Below, piece after piece: positions 10,090 through 21,010 of a stretch of DNA of 64,000 nt. Origin of the DNA: Liolophura sinensis. Lineage: Eukaryota; Mollusca; Polyplacophora; Chitonida; Chitonidae. The DNA lies in assembly GCF_032854445.1 (NCBI RefSeq), contig NC_088300.1, positions 30,239,608 to 30,303,607 of the forward strand, read 5' to 3'. The first letter of the stretch is position 1. Each line of letters begins with the position of its first letter. Both the position numbers and the translations under genes were made by a program. The notes below the pieces were generated by a model. The model had not been told where the DNA came from, did not search any database, and saw nothing but the letters and a program-made list of their open reading frames with translations.

Positions 10090-11070
10090 CTGTCCTGTGT
10101 TAAACCTGTTTGAGAAGACGGAACCAAGACATAATGCATGCATTTGATATGGCCTCTATTTAATGTTAAGAAATTTAACAGGAACAAATCCATTTGATAA
10201 CAGTGAAAGAAAACGGGATTTTGTCTGCTATGTCTATATTCCCCTAGACAAAATCAGGCACATTTCCAATCTATCTACTGGAGAAACAATTTACAAAGGC
10301 CGCCAAAGCGTCTATGATTCCTCACCAGGGTCTGAAACTCATTTGCGCTGGCTGAGGAATCCTCTCCAAATGGTTAACGATTTTCCATGCTTGCCTGACA
10401 ATCTCTATACTTTGTCTGGAATGCTAGATATACCAAACATTAGTACACTCAACATAACAAACAGAACACATTAATGACTATGCTGTGAGAACAATTATAC
10501 GTTTAATCGCAGGTACACAAAAAACTTACTTTTTGTTATATTCCATACAAGGTTTTAATTTCGAATTGCGTCATTACAGTGTATAATCGTGATATGGGAT
10601 GTGTGTTTCACCACAATATGGCTGATATATTACCTGCATGACGTTAAGCACCCATTTATATGGCTGTAACTTCTCACAATTTCCTCCCCAGAAAAAATAA
10701 GAACATTTACAGATAATAACAGTTTTTTTTTTGCGGATTGGCTTCTAATGCGTTTCTGCTAGGATTTTCTTTTTTGTGTAAATCTGTTTTAAACCCGAGT
10801 GCTTATACAATTAAAGGGTGCGTTCTGTGGTGATATGAGTAAAGATGGCAGAGATAGCATGCTAATTACGACTTGAATGTCTCCCTCTTGACTTTATTCA
10901 CATTCAGTAGCCTAGCTATTGCGCTATCTGTTCGAGGTAAGTCACCCACGAGTGAGCAATAAAAGGGATAAGGTTCAAGGAATTCTGATACATCATATGA
11001 CTGTGGTTGGGTGGAGAATCCAGTCCTTGGACAGGGAATAAAAGACTACCTAGCCTCCACTTCAGCTTGA
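10090..11070 (+). repeat. Block A, copy 2
   Basis: Second copy of 1-740, with about 275 bp of unmatched sequence inserted at 10,710-10,985. It contains a SINE3-type core at 10,606-10,655. The 103-codon open frame at 10,163-10,474 is not preserved in copy 1. Confidence 0.7.
10606..10655 (+). repeat. SINE3-type 3' core
   Basis: CACCACAATATGGCTGATAT, then ATTACC..GACGTTAAGCA and CCATTTAT. Inherited with block A from the same insertion as 539-586. Confidence 0.5.
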
Positions 11071-11282
11071 TGGCTTGGTGACAATACACGGTCGGCCAGT
11101 GATCTTACACGACTGTCATTAGAAGTCACTTACAGTTATTATACACAATAACATGTGTGACGTGTTGGAGAGTTCGTCCGTTATTTGCCCAAGACATGTG
11201 TTTTATTTTTGACAGCTTTTTATTTTAGGGCGTTCCGAAAATTGGGAGTAGTTTTGACTAGCGATTGTGTGGTGGTGGACAG

Positions 11283-11957
11283 GTTATAGTCTATGTTTTT
11301 AGCTGTACTTAGCTATGTGTACAATCATATCCAGTTCTAAAATTGCCTATAGTCAGTGGCACGTAACAACACAAGCTCTACAGGTGGACATGTTGGGAGT
11401 TCATATTCTTGCAAGGAAAATCACTTTAGAACACCTTTTCTCATTCAAAATGTCCATAAGCAAGTCGACGGCAAGAACTCACTGCCTCGGGTGACGTCAG
11501 AATTATGAAAAAAAAAACAGCTGCATGCTGGGTACTGAGCGGAGTTCAACAAGTTTTGAGGGAGGCCGACACCAGTTACCTAAACTGCTATCGACTTATC
11601 TGTAAACCCTGTAACTGACTGTCATATTTGGTATTGTTTTATACGTTTTAATATAATATAACCATAATAAACGAGTTTCATTTTTTCTCTTGTAGTAATT
11701 GATCACACGACTGTATAGAGTTATAGATGAGTGTTTAGAAATTAAAGCTATGTTGTCTATTAGCAGAGACATTAGTGTAGGCTGTGTTACTGCGTGGAGT
11801 TTGTTCTAAGCGCTTCTTGGTGCAGCAACTGTAAAACAAATTACTCTCCACGACCATTGTCCAGCATGAAACATGCTTTTGAATAACTATGACGTCACCG
11901 GAGGCAATACGTTGTTGGTGTCGAAATAAGCTCATGGGGCTGAACATTATGAATACT
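11283..11957. mobile_element. E2 foldback element, copy 1, truncated right end
   Basis: Matches E2 copies at 16,766 and 18,834: TATAGTCTAT start, 'GTAACAACACAAGCTCTACA', 'CACTGCCTCGGGTGACGTCA', 'TAATATAATATAACC', 'AAACAAATTACTC' and 'ATGACGTCACCGGAGGCAA'. Homology stops at about 11,957, just after GAACATTATGAA, so the outer right arm is lost. A minus-strand open frame at 11,735-12,010 lies across the right arm and is not shared by the other copies. Confidence 0.75.
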
Positions 11958-12049
11958 CTGAATTTTGAAGGATATGAAATAAGCGGACACATAACAACCG
12001 TGTTATACATCTATCAAGAAAGGAAACAAATTAGCGAGGTAATTTCTTA

Positions 12050-12735
12050 TTTTAATCCAGAAACTTTTCCCTTATTGTAAGTGAAATGGACAAATATTTG
12101 GAAATACAGAGCGCAATCAGAGTAGAGTGTTTATTGCTATCCTTAGTAAAGACTTGGCAAAAACTCAGCGTGGACTTGAGGGTATTACTATTAGAGAGCT
12201 TGGTGTTTTGACCGGAGATTACTAATGATTACGTGCCAAGGGAAAGTTGGGCAGCCGTCTGCTTTTCTACCAGTGATGAAATCAGACCGCGTCTCATTTT
12301 GCACACTAGATATTAAAAATAACCAGAAAATCCAGAAGTCGAGTGACACACACTGTGCAAGAAGATTTATTGTCTAATGTTCTTGCAGACAACAATGAAT
12401 AACTTGCCTGTCTTTATTTTGTCGTACAGTAAGTTGTGTGTAGGTGAGTAATTACTCTTTCGTGAGGACAATTTTACGAGATAGGTACAGAGTCTTCGAG
12501 CTTAATCATTGTTAACATAGTAACGTTAACATAAATGTAGCATGATGAATCCTTGGTTGATTGGTTGGTCTATTCATTAGAGTTTAACTCCGCAGTCATG
12601 AACATTCCGCTCTAACGATGGCATTCTGTGTTCCATGCAGCGAAACTCCCAAACACTTGACCCACCGGTTTCACTCATAGAGCCAGTTCTATACATACAC
12701 CACATGCAGCTGAGAGCAAGTGATATCAAAAGACA
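12050..12735 (+). repeat. Block Q, copy 2
   Basis: Second copy of 3,011-3,415, with an unmatched insert of about 265 bp at 12,425-12,690. No open frame is common to the two copies. Confidence 0.7.
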
Positions 12736-13189
12736 AGCAAAACAGCTCCGCAACAAAGCTCCACTGCCACCAATGCGCTAAGAACGGTGTAGGCAATGAA
12801 GAGAATAATTCCCTCTTCGACAGTGGGATTCAAGTATGTGTGTCGTGTGTCTTGTGTGATTGAAAGGCAGCCATGTTACACCACTCAATAAGAGGGTAAA
12901 GGGACATGCACGTCATTTTATGTGACTATATCAAAGGGCGAGTAAAATATTAGTAGATCATCCTTAAACTAAGCCAAAGGACATTTTCAATGGATAATAA
13001 CGCGCCCTGTTTCCGGTTTAATCAACCTCATCATGTCCACCCAGTGTTATAATCTATATTATACATGTAGTATGTGTATAATCTCGCATTCTCGAGTTTT
13101 CAACTTGCGTGTCCCGTTATAAAACTCACAGGTCGCCATTAGACAAAAGCGCGATTTTTTGCGCGCGGTTTTTGATAATCTCGACTCTC

Positions 13190-13400
13190 GAGTTCTCGAA
13201 TCGCGTGTATTAAAAGATGCGGTTCCAGAATGAAAGTGGCAGCATCCGTCTTCCATACATAACAGACAGACCGAACAGATAGGACATCTCGTTGTCTCGA
13301 CCATTCTAATATAGGGCGAGGCAGCGAAGTAACGAGGTAGCGAAGCGAGGTAACAAGATAACAAGGCGAGGTAACGAAGTAGCGAGGTAGTTGGGTTCTT
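13190..13400 (-). repeat. AGGTAGCGAG decamer array with unique flank, copy 1
   Basis: At 13,315-13,392 variants of GAGGTAGCGA and GAGGTAACGA follow each other in one orientation. The flank on the left contains GACATCTCGTTGTCTCGACC; the corresponding flank at 15,340-15,360 is GGTCGAGGTAGCGAGATGTC, its near inverse complement. The two loci are therefore inverted copies of one element that carries a decamer array. Confidence 0.7.
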
Positions 13401-13459
13401 AAGATGGGTTTATTATTGCCTTATTAAGTATTACATCAACTCGACTACGTCATTCAAAT

Positions 13460-13730
13460 GTCAGCAGCTGAGGAGGTTAGCGCGTCAGTGCGGTGTAATG
13501 ACCCAAAAACCTTTCTCCAATGCGGTCAGCGTGAATTTAAGACCAGCCCTGACCGGCTTCCACTCCGGTCATACACAGGAAGGTCTGTCAGCAACTTGCT
13601 CGGTGGTCGTAGGTTTTCCGCGGGCTTTGTATGGTTTCCTTCCACCATAATGTTTGCTACAGTCATATAAGTGATATATTCTTAAGTACGGCATAAAGTA
13701 ACAATTGAGTAAATAAATAAATAAATAAAT
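13460..13730 (+). mobile_element. SINE1, near full length with tRNA-like head
   Basis: The most complete copy in the window. The head has GAGGAGGTTAGCGCG in the A-box position, and GCGTGAATTTAAGACCAG stands where GTTCAAGTCC is expected, so the B box is degraded. The body continues GGAAGGTCTGTCAGCAACTT, TCCTTCCACCATAATG and TTAAGTACGGCATAAAG, and ends in five AAAT repeats. The poor B box suggests that it is no longer transcribed. Confidence 0.8.
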
Positions 13731-14715
13731 GAAAGACCTGGTGTGGTAAGGCGGAGAATACAGCTTGGTCGAAGCACCCATGCAAGTTATATGAACATAA
13801 AAGATATGGTTGCTTGGGAGTAACCCAGCTAAATTGCACTCTCGATCAAAAACGCCAATTTTTCATTCAAACCAGGCACAGTGTTTTTAGTTTACAGTAT
13901 GAAGATCAACATTAACCAGAAACATACCTTTACTGACTTTCAGATGTGTATTTTTTCGTGATGATCTTCACATTTAAATCATAAACTTTTATCAACTTTG
14001 ATAAAGTGATAAACTTTGTTATATCTTGGAAAGTTTAAAATCCGTATTTCTGCAATCATCTATCAGGCGTACTTCATGGTACAGTGAATTAACTAACTAA
14101 GTTCCTTTGAAGAACAGGTTATACCTCAAGGAAGAGTTCGAATCTTTATGGGTCTTTTTTTGTTTGAAACATAATTTTGTGTGGGTAAGGATATAGACCA
14201 TCTTGCATTAAATAAGTGTTATCATGAATTAGAATGGTTTATTGTAAAGATTGTATTACGTTACGTGTGGCAACTATAACGAAATCATACGTGAATCCTG
14301 GTTGAGAGCACATATGTTCGTCTAGATATCATTAACATCAACACATTATGCGTAGCAGAAGCATGAAAGTTAGATTGTTATATTTTCATAACAAGAATTT
14401 TACAGTTACATTTGTGGTGCAATGATTTTCACAACTCTACAGTGTATAATGCAAAAACAAAAAAGATATTTTAGTATGACTGGACTAGGCTACCATTTTT
14501 CGATTTTATGACATGCACATCTCTTCAGTGCATGTTTAGAACTTTACGTGTCTCATGTTTACCAAATAACACGACCAGAAGATTAAAACACAATTCAAAA
14601 AAGTAGTGTCCTTACGAGTGTGTCGGCAGTTGTCACTCACAGCTATTGTAAGTTTCGTTTTTTGAGGTGCACAGATTCTTTCACCGATTCCCCGCCTAGC
14701 CATACCAAGTCCTTT
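13731..14715 (-). mobile_element. E1 element, copy b, inverted relative to copy a
   Basis: Terminal inverted repeats read GACCTGGTGTGGTAAGGCGG on the left and, inverse-complemented from the right, GACTTGGTATGGCTAGGCGG. Along its length it matches 5,771-6,734 on the other strand (for example CATACGTGAATCC, AACACTTATTTAATGCA, CGATCAAAAACGCC). Its left end abuts the AAAT tail of the SINE1. No intact transposase frame was seen, so it would need enzymes in trans. Confidence 0.75.
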
Positions 14716-14832
14716 ATTTTAAATAAAGAATAAATAAAATTTCAGATTCCTACCACCAACCTGCTCTGAAATATGGCGTAGTCAAGATTAATAGGACGGA
14801 CAACGATGGAAGGAAACGTGATCTTTGTACAT

Positions 14833-14867
14833 ACCCCATCAACCCCTACCCCACCCCCACCCAACCC
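14833..14867 (-). other. G-quadruplex-prone tract on the minus strand
   Basis: The plus strand is C-rich (CCCCTACCCCACCCCCACCC), so the minus strand has at least four G-runs of three to five separated by one- to three-base loops. This matches the standard intramolecular G4 pattern. No gene context is visible. Confidence 0.6.
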
Positions 14868-15099
14868 ACTCACTAACCCTTTTTCATCCCTATTCCCATA
14901 GTTTCCCTTCACATCTCAGCTAAACAGAAGTGCTGGGCTGGATGGGACTATTATGTGTTAGATCTTGGGCCTGGCAATTAGAGTGTGTTGATTTCAACCG
15001 GCACAACATCCTGCCAGGTGTTTCAAGAACCCAACTTAAACGCGGTGTAGGCCTATGCCTCAGCCTGACAGCCTAAAGTGATTACAATATTATAATAAA

Positions 15100-15362
15100 C
15101 GCTCTCCAGCTCGCTACCTCGTTACCTTGCTTCCTCGCTACCTTGCCCTTTCCAATGGTCGAGGTAGCGAGACAGCAAGGTACCGAGGTAGCGATGTGGC
15201 AAGATTATGTTAATCTCGCTACCATGCTGCCTCGCATCGCTACCTCGCTATTTGTTACTTCGCTTCGTTTACTCGTTATCTCCCTTCGCTACCTCGTTGC
15301 CTCGTTGCCTTATCCTGTAGTAGAAAGGTCGAGGTAGCGAGATGTCCTCTATCGGTTTCCAT
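15100..15362 (+). repeat. Decamer array with orientation switches, copy 2
   Basis: Runs of CTCGCTACCT at 15,110-15,150 switch to GAGGTAGCGAG at 15,160-15,195, back to CTCGCTACC at 15,215-15,300, and end with GGTCGAGGTAGCGAGATGTC. The strand switches would give stable hairpins. This is the inverted partner of 13,190-13,400. Confidence 0.8.
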
Positions 15363-15380
15363 ACATACTTCAACAAATAA

Positions 15381-15797
15381 GACAAGTCTGTTACATTCCT
15401 GAACAAAGCTGTTACCCCAGGCAATTGTGACATCCGGGTAATCTGAGAAGCTAAGGTGCTAATCGAGCACGGCGTTCTGGCCTCGTCTGCATTAATGCTG
15501 ATCGGTACATACGGTGGACTTCGTCTGGATTACAGTAAGCAGCCGCGTAATAAAGGGGAGGTTAATGAATCGGTGAATGGCCGAGACACGACTAAAAGGA
15601 GAGCGGGCCTTATGGGAGGAATTATCGGGTGAATGATGTCGGCATTGAGGTAGGCGGGACTAATCAATGACTTTAAATCGACATCGATAACATTGATCTT
15701 AGTTACCCAATCGATCCGAAAAAGTCACCACCAAATTTATCAAGTTTTGGTCAGAGTCGTCCCAATGGATATGTGTGCTGAAGCTGTGTACTAAACA
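15381..15797 (+). repeat. W repeat, copy 2
   Basis: Full match to 5,112-5,537 including the GTGCTAATCGAGCAC hairpin, GTTAATGAATCGGTGAATGG and GGCGGGACTAATCAATGA. A minus-strand frame over 15,699-15,902 overlaps its end but has no counterpart in copy 1. Confidence 0.7.
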
Positions 15798-16765
15798 ATA
15801 AATGTTCACTTTGATTTGAATATAGCTTACCACTGGTAAGAACTTCACAGGGGTTTTTTTCTGATGTCTAAAAGCAGTATTTTTTTTCATAGACACCGCC
15901 ATGGTATGTAGTTAAAAGGGAAAGGCCTTGGGAGTTGATAGCCTGGCCTCTTAAGTATGACAAGATTTATAGGGTTCATAAAATCTGTTTCTTTGAAGAG
16001 CTAGTAATGTTTGACGCTGCCAGTATAACGTTAGCGTGTGCAGCAATTCGTTATAGGGGCAGTGAGAACGTCAAGAACATATAATCCACAGTCTGCATCG
16101 CTCTGCCTATCCGGGAATGTCGCCTGCAATGTACACAAGGATGTACAAGGATGTAACTTATCATTGGATTTTCCTAATGCAAATAAAATAAATTTAAAAT
16201 CTTGAATCTAGTGGTATGACAATGTTTGAAATGTCTAAGCAAATATTCAATCTATGTTGTAAATAAATTCCTTATTTCGTTTCTATATAACAGTCTCTGG
16301 AGAAGACACGTTCAATGGGATGAATAATTTAAGGAATCGACAATCAAATAATCCAAAATTGTTTTTCAAGAGTATCCTGGATTGACTTATTCTTCATAGA
16401 GGGAACAAGTAGCTTTTCATAACGATAGCTTGGATACTGATAATGAATAATGCCAACGTGCGCTAACAACCATGATTATCAGAGGGCTTTTAATATATTT
16501 AATAGTGTATATGATAGATGGCGATTATACAGGTGTCTAACAGGTGCCTAAAATATGTATTTGTTTGGAACTGGATATTGATTATGTAACAGGTACTGTG
16601 GCAAAGAGTATGTAGGATTTATGAACGCGATGTCACAAATAAGCTAAATGCAGCATTACAACCTTATTTTGGAGATACATTTCAAGGCGCCGCTCTATTG
16701 CATGATAGCATCGCCTCCTTGATTCGCAGTTTAGCTTTTCAAAATTGCACCAAAGTTTCAGTGGC
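15798..16765. other. No recognisable feature
   Basis: AT-rich unique sequence between the W repeat and an E2 element. I saw no supported reading frame or repeat. Confidence 0.5.
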
Positions 16766-17588
16766 ACTATAGTCTATTCCTTTTAGCCAGTCGCATATAT
16801 TCAGCTGTCTGTAAAATCAGTCGTATTCGCAATCAAAATTGCCTTTATTCGGTGACACGTAACAACACAAGCGCTACACATCAATATATTGGAAATGTAT
16901 ATATATACAAAGAAAATAAAGTCAGAGAGCTTGGACAGGATTTGACCTTCATAAGCCCTGTGTCCACAGCTAGAAGTCATTGCCGAGGATAAAGTCACAA
17001 TTTTTGAAAATCCAGCGACATGCTGGATACTAGGCGGAGTTCAATGCGTTTTGACGAAGGGGTACACCAGTTACATGTATCTAAACTGCTATTGCCTTTA
17101 ATTTAAAGCCTGTTTCTGACGCTGCCATATTTGACAATGTTTTCACGTTTTAGTATAATATAACCTTCATAAATTAATTTTATTTTGTCTGTTGTAGTGT
17201 GCGATCTCGCAGCAGTATGGTTGCATGTTAGGAAATTCTGTAATGAAAAAACAATGTAGTCTATTCGCTGTAACAGCAGTGTAGCTGTGTTAGAGCATGA
17301 AGTTTGTTCTAACCGCATGTTGATGAAGTTATTGTTAAACAAATTACTCCCCACACCCATTGCCCAGCATGCCACTTGTTGCTGAATAATTATGACGTCA
17401 CCCCAGGCAATGAGTTCTTGGTGTTGAAGTCAGGCTTGTGGAATTTAACATTATGAATTAGAAAAAGTATTATAACTGCATTTTCCTTGCAATAATATAG
17501 ACGTACAACATATCAATGTGTAGAACAAACACGACTCATTTTACAGATAGCTGCATATGGCGACTGGTAAAACGAAATAGACTATAGT
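16766..17588. mobile_element. E2 foldback element, copy 2, complete
   Basis: Bounded by ACTATAGTCTATT and its exact inverse complement AATAGACTATAGT. Inside these, the arms continue to pair imperfectly (CCAGTCGC.ATAT.CAGCT.TCTGTAAAAT on both sides), reaching GTCATTGCC on the left and GACGTCACCCCAGGCAATGA on the right. The arms are about 250-280 bp and the loop about 250 bp. Since the ends read TATAGTC..GACTATA, a TA target duplication is possible but cannot be separated from the repeat. No transposase frame. A minus-strand 90-codon frame at 17,103-17,375 is not conserved in the other copies. Confidence 0.8.
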
Positions 17589-18833
17589 AAGAGGCACCTG
17601 CTACGAAAGTCTTGCAGCTTGTTTGACATGTAGTCCTTGCAGGAGTGTAGTCGAACCCAAACATTTATTCAAAAACCAAACCTACCATATGTCTGTGTTT
17701 CAAAACTTTAAAGTTTGCATCACTGATGCCTCAGATTTTGCGTCATTAATTTCGCATTCAAAATTGCGTATTCTTCCCACAAGCGTATAAAGCGCAAGAT
17801 TGAAATATTACGAATCTATGGAGATTTTTTAAAGAATTGCGACAGAGTAATGTCCCTTTGTCCGTAGTGAGTGAATTGTACATTTAGCTCGGGGATTCTG
17901 CTCTCAGAAAGTGGATTCGTTTTTTTTTTATGCTGTACGTTTTTACTTATATTTGTTTAGGTATTGTTTGCACTGGTACTTTATTTCGACGGCTGTCGAG
18001 TTTTTAAGTGGACTCCACCGCATGTCGTCAGAAATTTGACAGATCTCCGGAGGTGAAACCACTACTGAGCCAGCGGAAGCTGGGTGCGAACTATCGACCT
18101 CATTGTACAAGACCTGGTGGCCTGATCTCAGATATTCTAGACAGCTCGATCAGTCGTTTAGTACATAAGAGGTAAACATTTCTAAGCAATCTGTATAGTA
18201 GCATTTACAATTTAGCATAGTTCTAAAGAAAAAAAGAAAACATGTCATTCCAACGCGACTATTCAGTGAAGAAAAAACAATGAAGTGTCATTCCGGAATG
18301 ACTTTTCCTTAAATTCACAGTGCTTTTGAAAGCCAGGGCAGGTTTTGTGTAAAAGTTCGAACAAAATATGGCCGAAGAAATGGAGAAAGCTGAACTATTA
18401 CCTGAAACCAGAACTAAACGAGTGCTACACGCGAACCTGACGTAAATTTGTGAAATATATGCGAACACAAACGCCATAAAGCAATGAAATCTCTGTAACA
18501 CGAGCGTACATATAATGATTTATTTTAGCATAACATCACACTCTTACTGTGAAGTAATCACAAGGAAACGTCATCGAAACGTCCGCTTTACTCTAGGTAA
18601 AGAGAAAACAAGTAGAAGACAAACCCGCTTTGCATCTATGCTGTTTATCAAGTGATGAGAGTTGGACAGTGAAACTGTCCGTGTTTATCATGTCTATTTT
18701 CTCGACTTAGTACGAATAGTATAGTCCAGTTTCCTCTGCCAGAAAAAGGAAGGACGTATATATAACATGGTTGAAGTAGGGGCCTCAAAGTCATGTATGG
18801 TGGCTGATAACGGCCATCTAGACCGCAACCTAG
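17589..18833. other. No recognisable feature
   Basis: Unique sequence between E2 copies 2 and 3. The short minus-strand frame at 18,259-18,501 has no motif or paralogue that would support it. Confidence 0.45.
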
Positions 18834-19713
18834 ACGTAGTAAAGTAAAAAGTGTTTCTTTTAGAGAGTCGCCTATATTCAGCTGTCTGTAAAGTCAGTCA
18901 TGCTCCCTACCAAAATTGCTTTCAGTCAGTGATAAGTAATAACACAAGCTCATCACATGAATAAGTCTGAAGTTCATATATTTGCTAGGAAAATGAATTT
19001 AGAACACTTTTTCTAATTCATAACGTTAAAGTCTATAAGCTCGATTTCGACCGCAAGAACCAATTGCCTCGGGTGACGTCATAATTTAAAAAAAAAAACA
19101 CAAACAGTGGTATACTGGGTATTGGGCGGAGTTCAACATGTTTTCAAGCAGGATGACACAAGTTATCTAAACTGCTGTCGACCTTACTATAATCCCTGTT
19201 TCTGAAACTGCCATATTTGAAATCGTTCGCCTGTTTTAATATAATATAACCTTAATAAATGAATTTTACTTCATCTCTTGTAGTATATGATCTTAAGGGA
19301 GTATGGATTTAGAGGTGGATATTAGGAAATTAAAGCAATCTAGTTATCCTCAGAGACAGTGATGTAGGCCGTATTATTGCATGGAATATGTTTTAACCGC
19401 ATGTAGGTGCAGCCACTGTAAAACAAATTACTCTCCATGCCCATTGTCCAGCATGCAACTTGGTTTTCAATATTATGACGTCACCGGAGGCAGTAATTTC
19501 TTGGTGCCCAGACTAAGCTTATGGAGTTTATCACGATGAATAAGAAAAAAGTATTCTACCTGCAATTTCTTTGTGACAACATGAACATCCAACGTATCAA
19601 TGTGTAAAGCTTACGATGTTACTTGGCACATGCTAAAGGCAATTTAATAGCGAATATGGCTGATTTTACAGACAGCTCAATATAGGCGGCTCTCTAAAAG
19701 AAATGGACTACAA
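18834..19713. mobile_element. E2 foldback element, copy 3, complete
   Basis: The left end reads TTCTTTTAGAGAGTCGCCTA and the right end, inverse-complemented, TTCTTTTAGAGAGCCGCCTA. Pairing continues through ATT.AGCTGTCTGTAAA.TCAG. The right arm holds TATTATGACGTCACCGGAGG and the left arm CTCGGGTGACGTCATAATTT. The right end lies within a few bases of a retroelement fragment. Confidence 0.8.
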
Positions 19714-19724
19714 TCAAGCAATCC

Positions 19725-20245
19725 ACACATATTTTACTAAGAAACACCAGGGTAAGTGACAGAGCTAACTACTGGAACAGTTTACTTATTAAAGAAGCTT
19801 TAGCTATCAAACATAATACACCAGAATGACTAGTAAATCATGGCATCAAAGCTTCTATAGAATTGTATATTTTTAAATAATTGTACAGAATTGTATTATC
19901 ATATTTATGTATATTTATATATGCATGACGTGTTGTTTTCACCCATACCTATTGCTTTGTTTATATTGTTATTTACTGCATCATTAACTCTGGCTTCAAC
20001 ATTACATTCTGTTCTGTTTTCCTCAGTAGTTCATGTAATGCCTCTTATATCAGCTTAATATTATGTAATTCAGGTTCAACCATTCCTGCCTTTCTGCAAA
20101 CTTATCATGCTTTGTTTTGTCTTTATACGCGCATGCATTGCATATCTACGCAGCTACATGTATATAAGCCTATGTACATATTTCCTGATGATGGCACAAA
20201 CAAAGTCACCGAAATATGGACTATAATATGACTTCAATATTCGGG
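19725..20245 (+). pseudogene. 3' end of a retroelement, probably Penelope-like; C-terminal remnant plus 3' UTR
   Basis: A plus-strand frame gives SDRANYW, then NSLLIKEALAIKHNTPE, a TGA stop at 19,827-19,829, and in the same frame NHGIKASIELYIFK before a TAA at 19,878. The spacing of a basic/acidic 'IKEALxIK' helix and a short 'N.GI..S.ELYIF' tail resembles the C-terminus of retroelement proteins that end in a GIY-YIG-type endonuclease region (Penelope-like elements). That assignment is from memory. About 300 bp further on, CTGATGATGGCACAAACAAA followed by GTCACCGAAAT resembles the hairpin-like 3' ends of such elements. It is 5'-truncated, carries an internal stop and is dead. A non-LTR retrotransposon is the alternative. 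Confidence 0.5.
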
Positions 20246-20370
20246 GTTACTTTCTTTCTATTTTATGCAAAAATCATCTGTGGAACCACTGGATAATGAA
20301 AGCAAATTTTGTCAAAACTAACAATTGTTTGATCTATCTTACTGTGAAGGAATATAGTTTATAGACATTT

Positions 20371-20984
20371 TCAGCATCCAATGAGCATGCATACTGTTTT
20401 GTTTATTTGTAACTTAACGGCTGTTTCAACATTATTTCGACACTGATCAACAGTATCTTGATCAGTGTTTCCTTTTAACAGACCGGGCCCAATGCTGACA
20501 TGATATTCTGCTTCACTGAAACGCGAAGACACCGAACATATTGGTACAGGTTTCCTGAAAGACAGTGGTTCACCCCGAGGACTCCTGCATCCATAACTAT
20601 CATCAGTTACAATATTATTGAATGTGATTAGATCGAAACTTTTCAAATAAACTTGATTGTAACCCTTGTATAATGTATTGTAATTTTCTACGCAAACTAC
20701 GGTGATATTACGGTAAGATATTGAAAGTTTATGGCAACTAGAGTCCGTATCAGCACAATGACATTCATGTGAGGCCGTAGCGATTTGGCCAGGATCTCCC
20801 AGAAAATCATTTTTCGTGATTGCACAGAGACGCCGTACCAATTACTGAGGCAATGCTGTCTGACCTGTTCGATCCAGATGTGGGACAATGCCGTATATTC
20901 GCCGTCTGTTGATTGAAATCGCCGTCCCTTGTTGACAAGGACAGACGGGCAAATAGCACTTCGTCGAGAATTCGATGTATACAT
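20371..20984 (-). pseudogene. Protein-like minus-strand stretch, two frames, unknown family
   Basis: A 156-codon frame (20,371-20,841) reads like an extracellular cysteine-containing protein: ECHCADTDSSCHK, ITVVCVENYN, DDSYGC, VPICSV and a final NKTVCMLIGC before the stop. It also carries several N-x-S/T sites. Upstream, another frame (20,697-20,984) contains ICPSVLVNKG and HIWIEQVRQHCLSNWYGVSV, which continues naturally toward the first if a frame change occurs near 20,830. This could be two exons overlapping by chance, a frameshifted pseudogene or a spurious frame. There is no signal peptide at the available starts. I do not recognise the family. Confidence 0.35.
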
Positions 20985-21010
20985 AACTGTAATTTCTTTG
21001 CCAGTGTCAA

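Larger units (their letters stand above)
6970..10160 (+). repeat. Block P, copy 2, with later insertions
   Basis: Collinear with 1,562-3,010 but about twice as long. The extra length is explained by a SINE1 with target-site duplication (7,226-7,390), the locally duplicated segment at 8.2-9.15 kb and flanking unmatched sequence to 9.55 kb. From 9,737 the homology resumes ('TGCTCGTGGAAACT', 'ACCACCTGTCTTTGCTA', 'ACTGACCATCTTTTCTA') and continues without a break into block A at about 10,090. Confidence 0.7.

Noticed and set aside
10163-10474. 103-codon plus-strand frame with N-glycosylation sites in block A
   Set aside because: In the paralogous copy at 60-350 an indel shifts the frame and a stop occurs.
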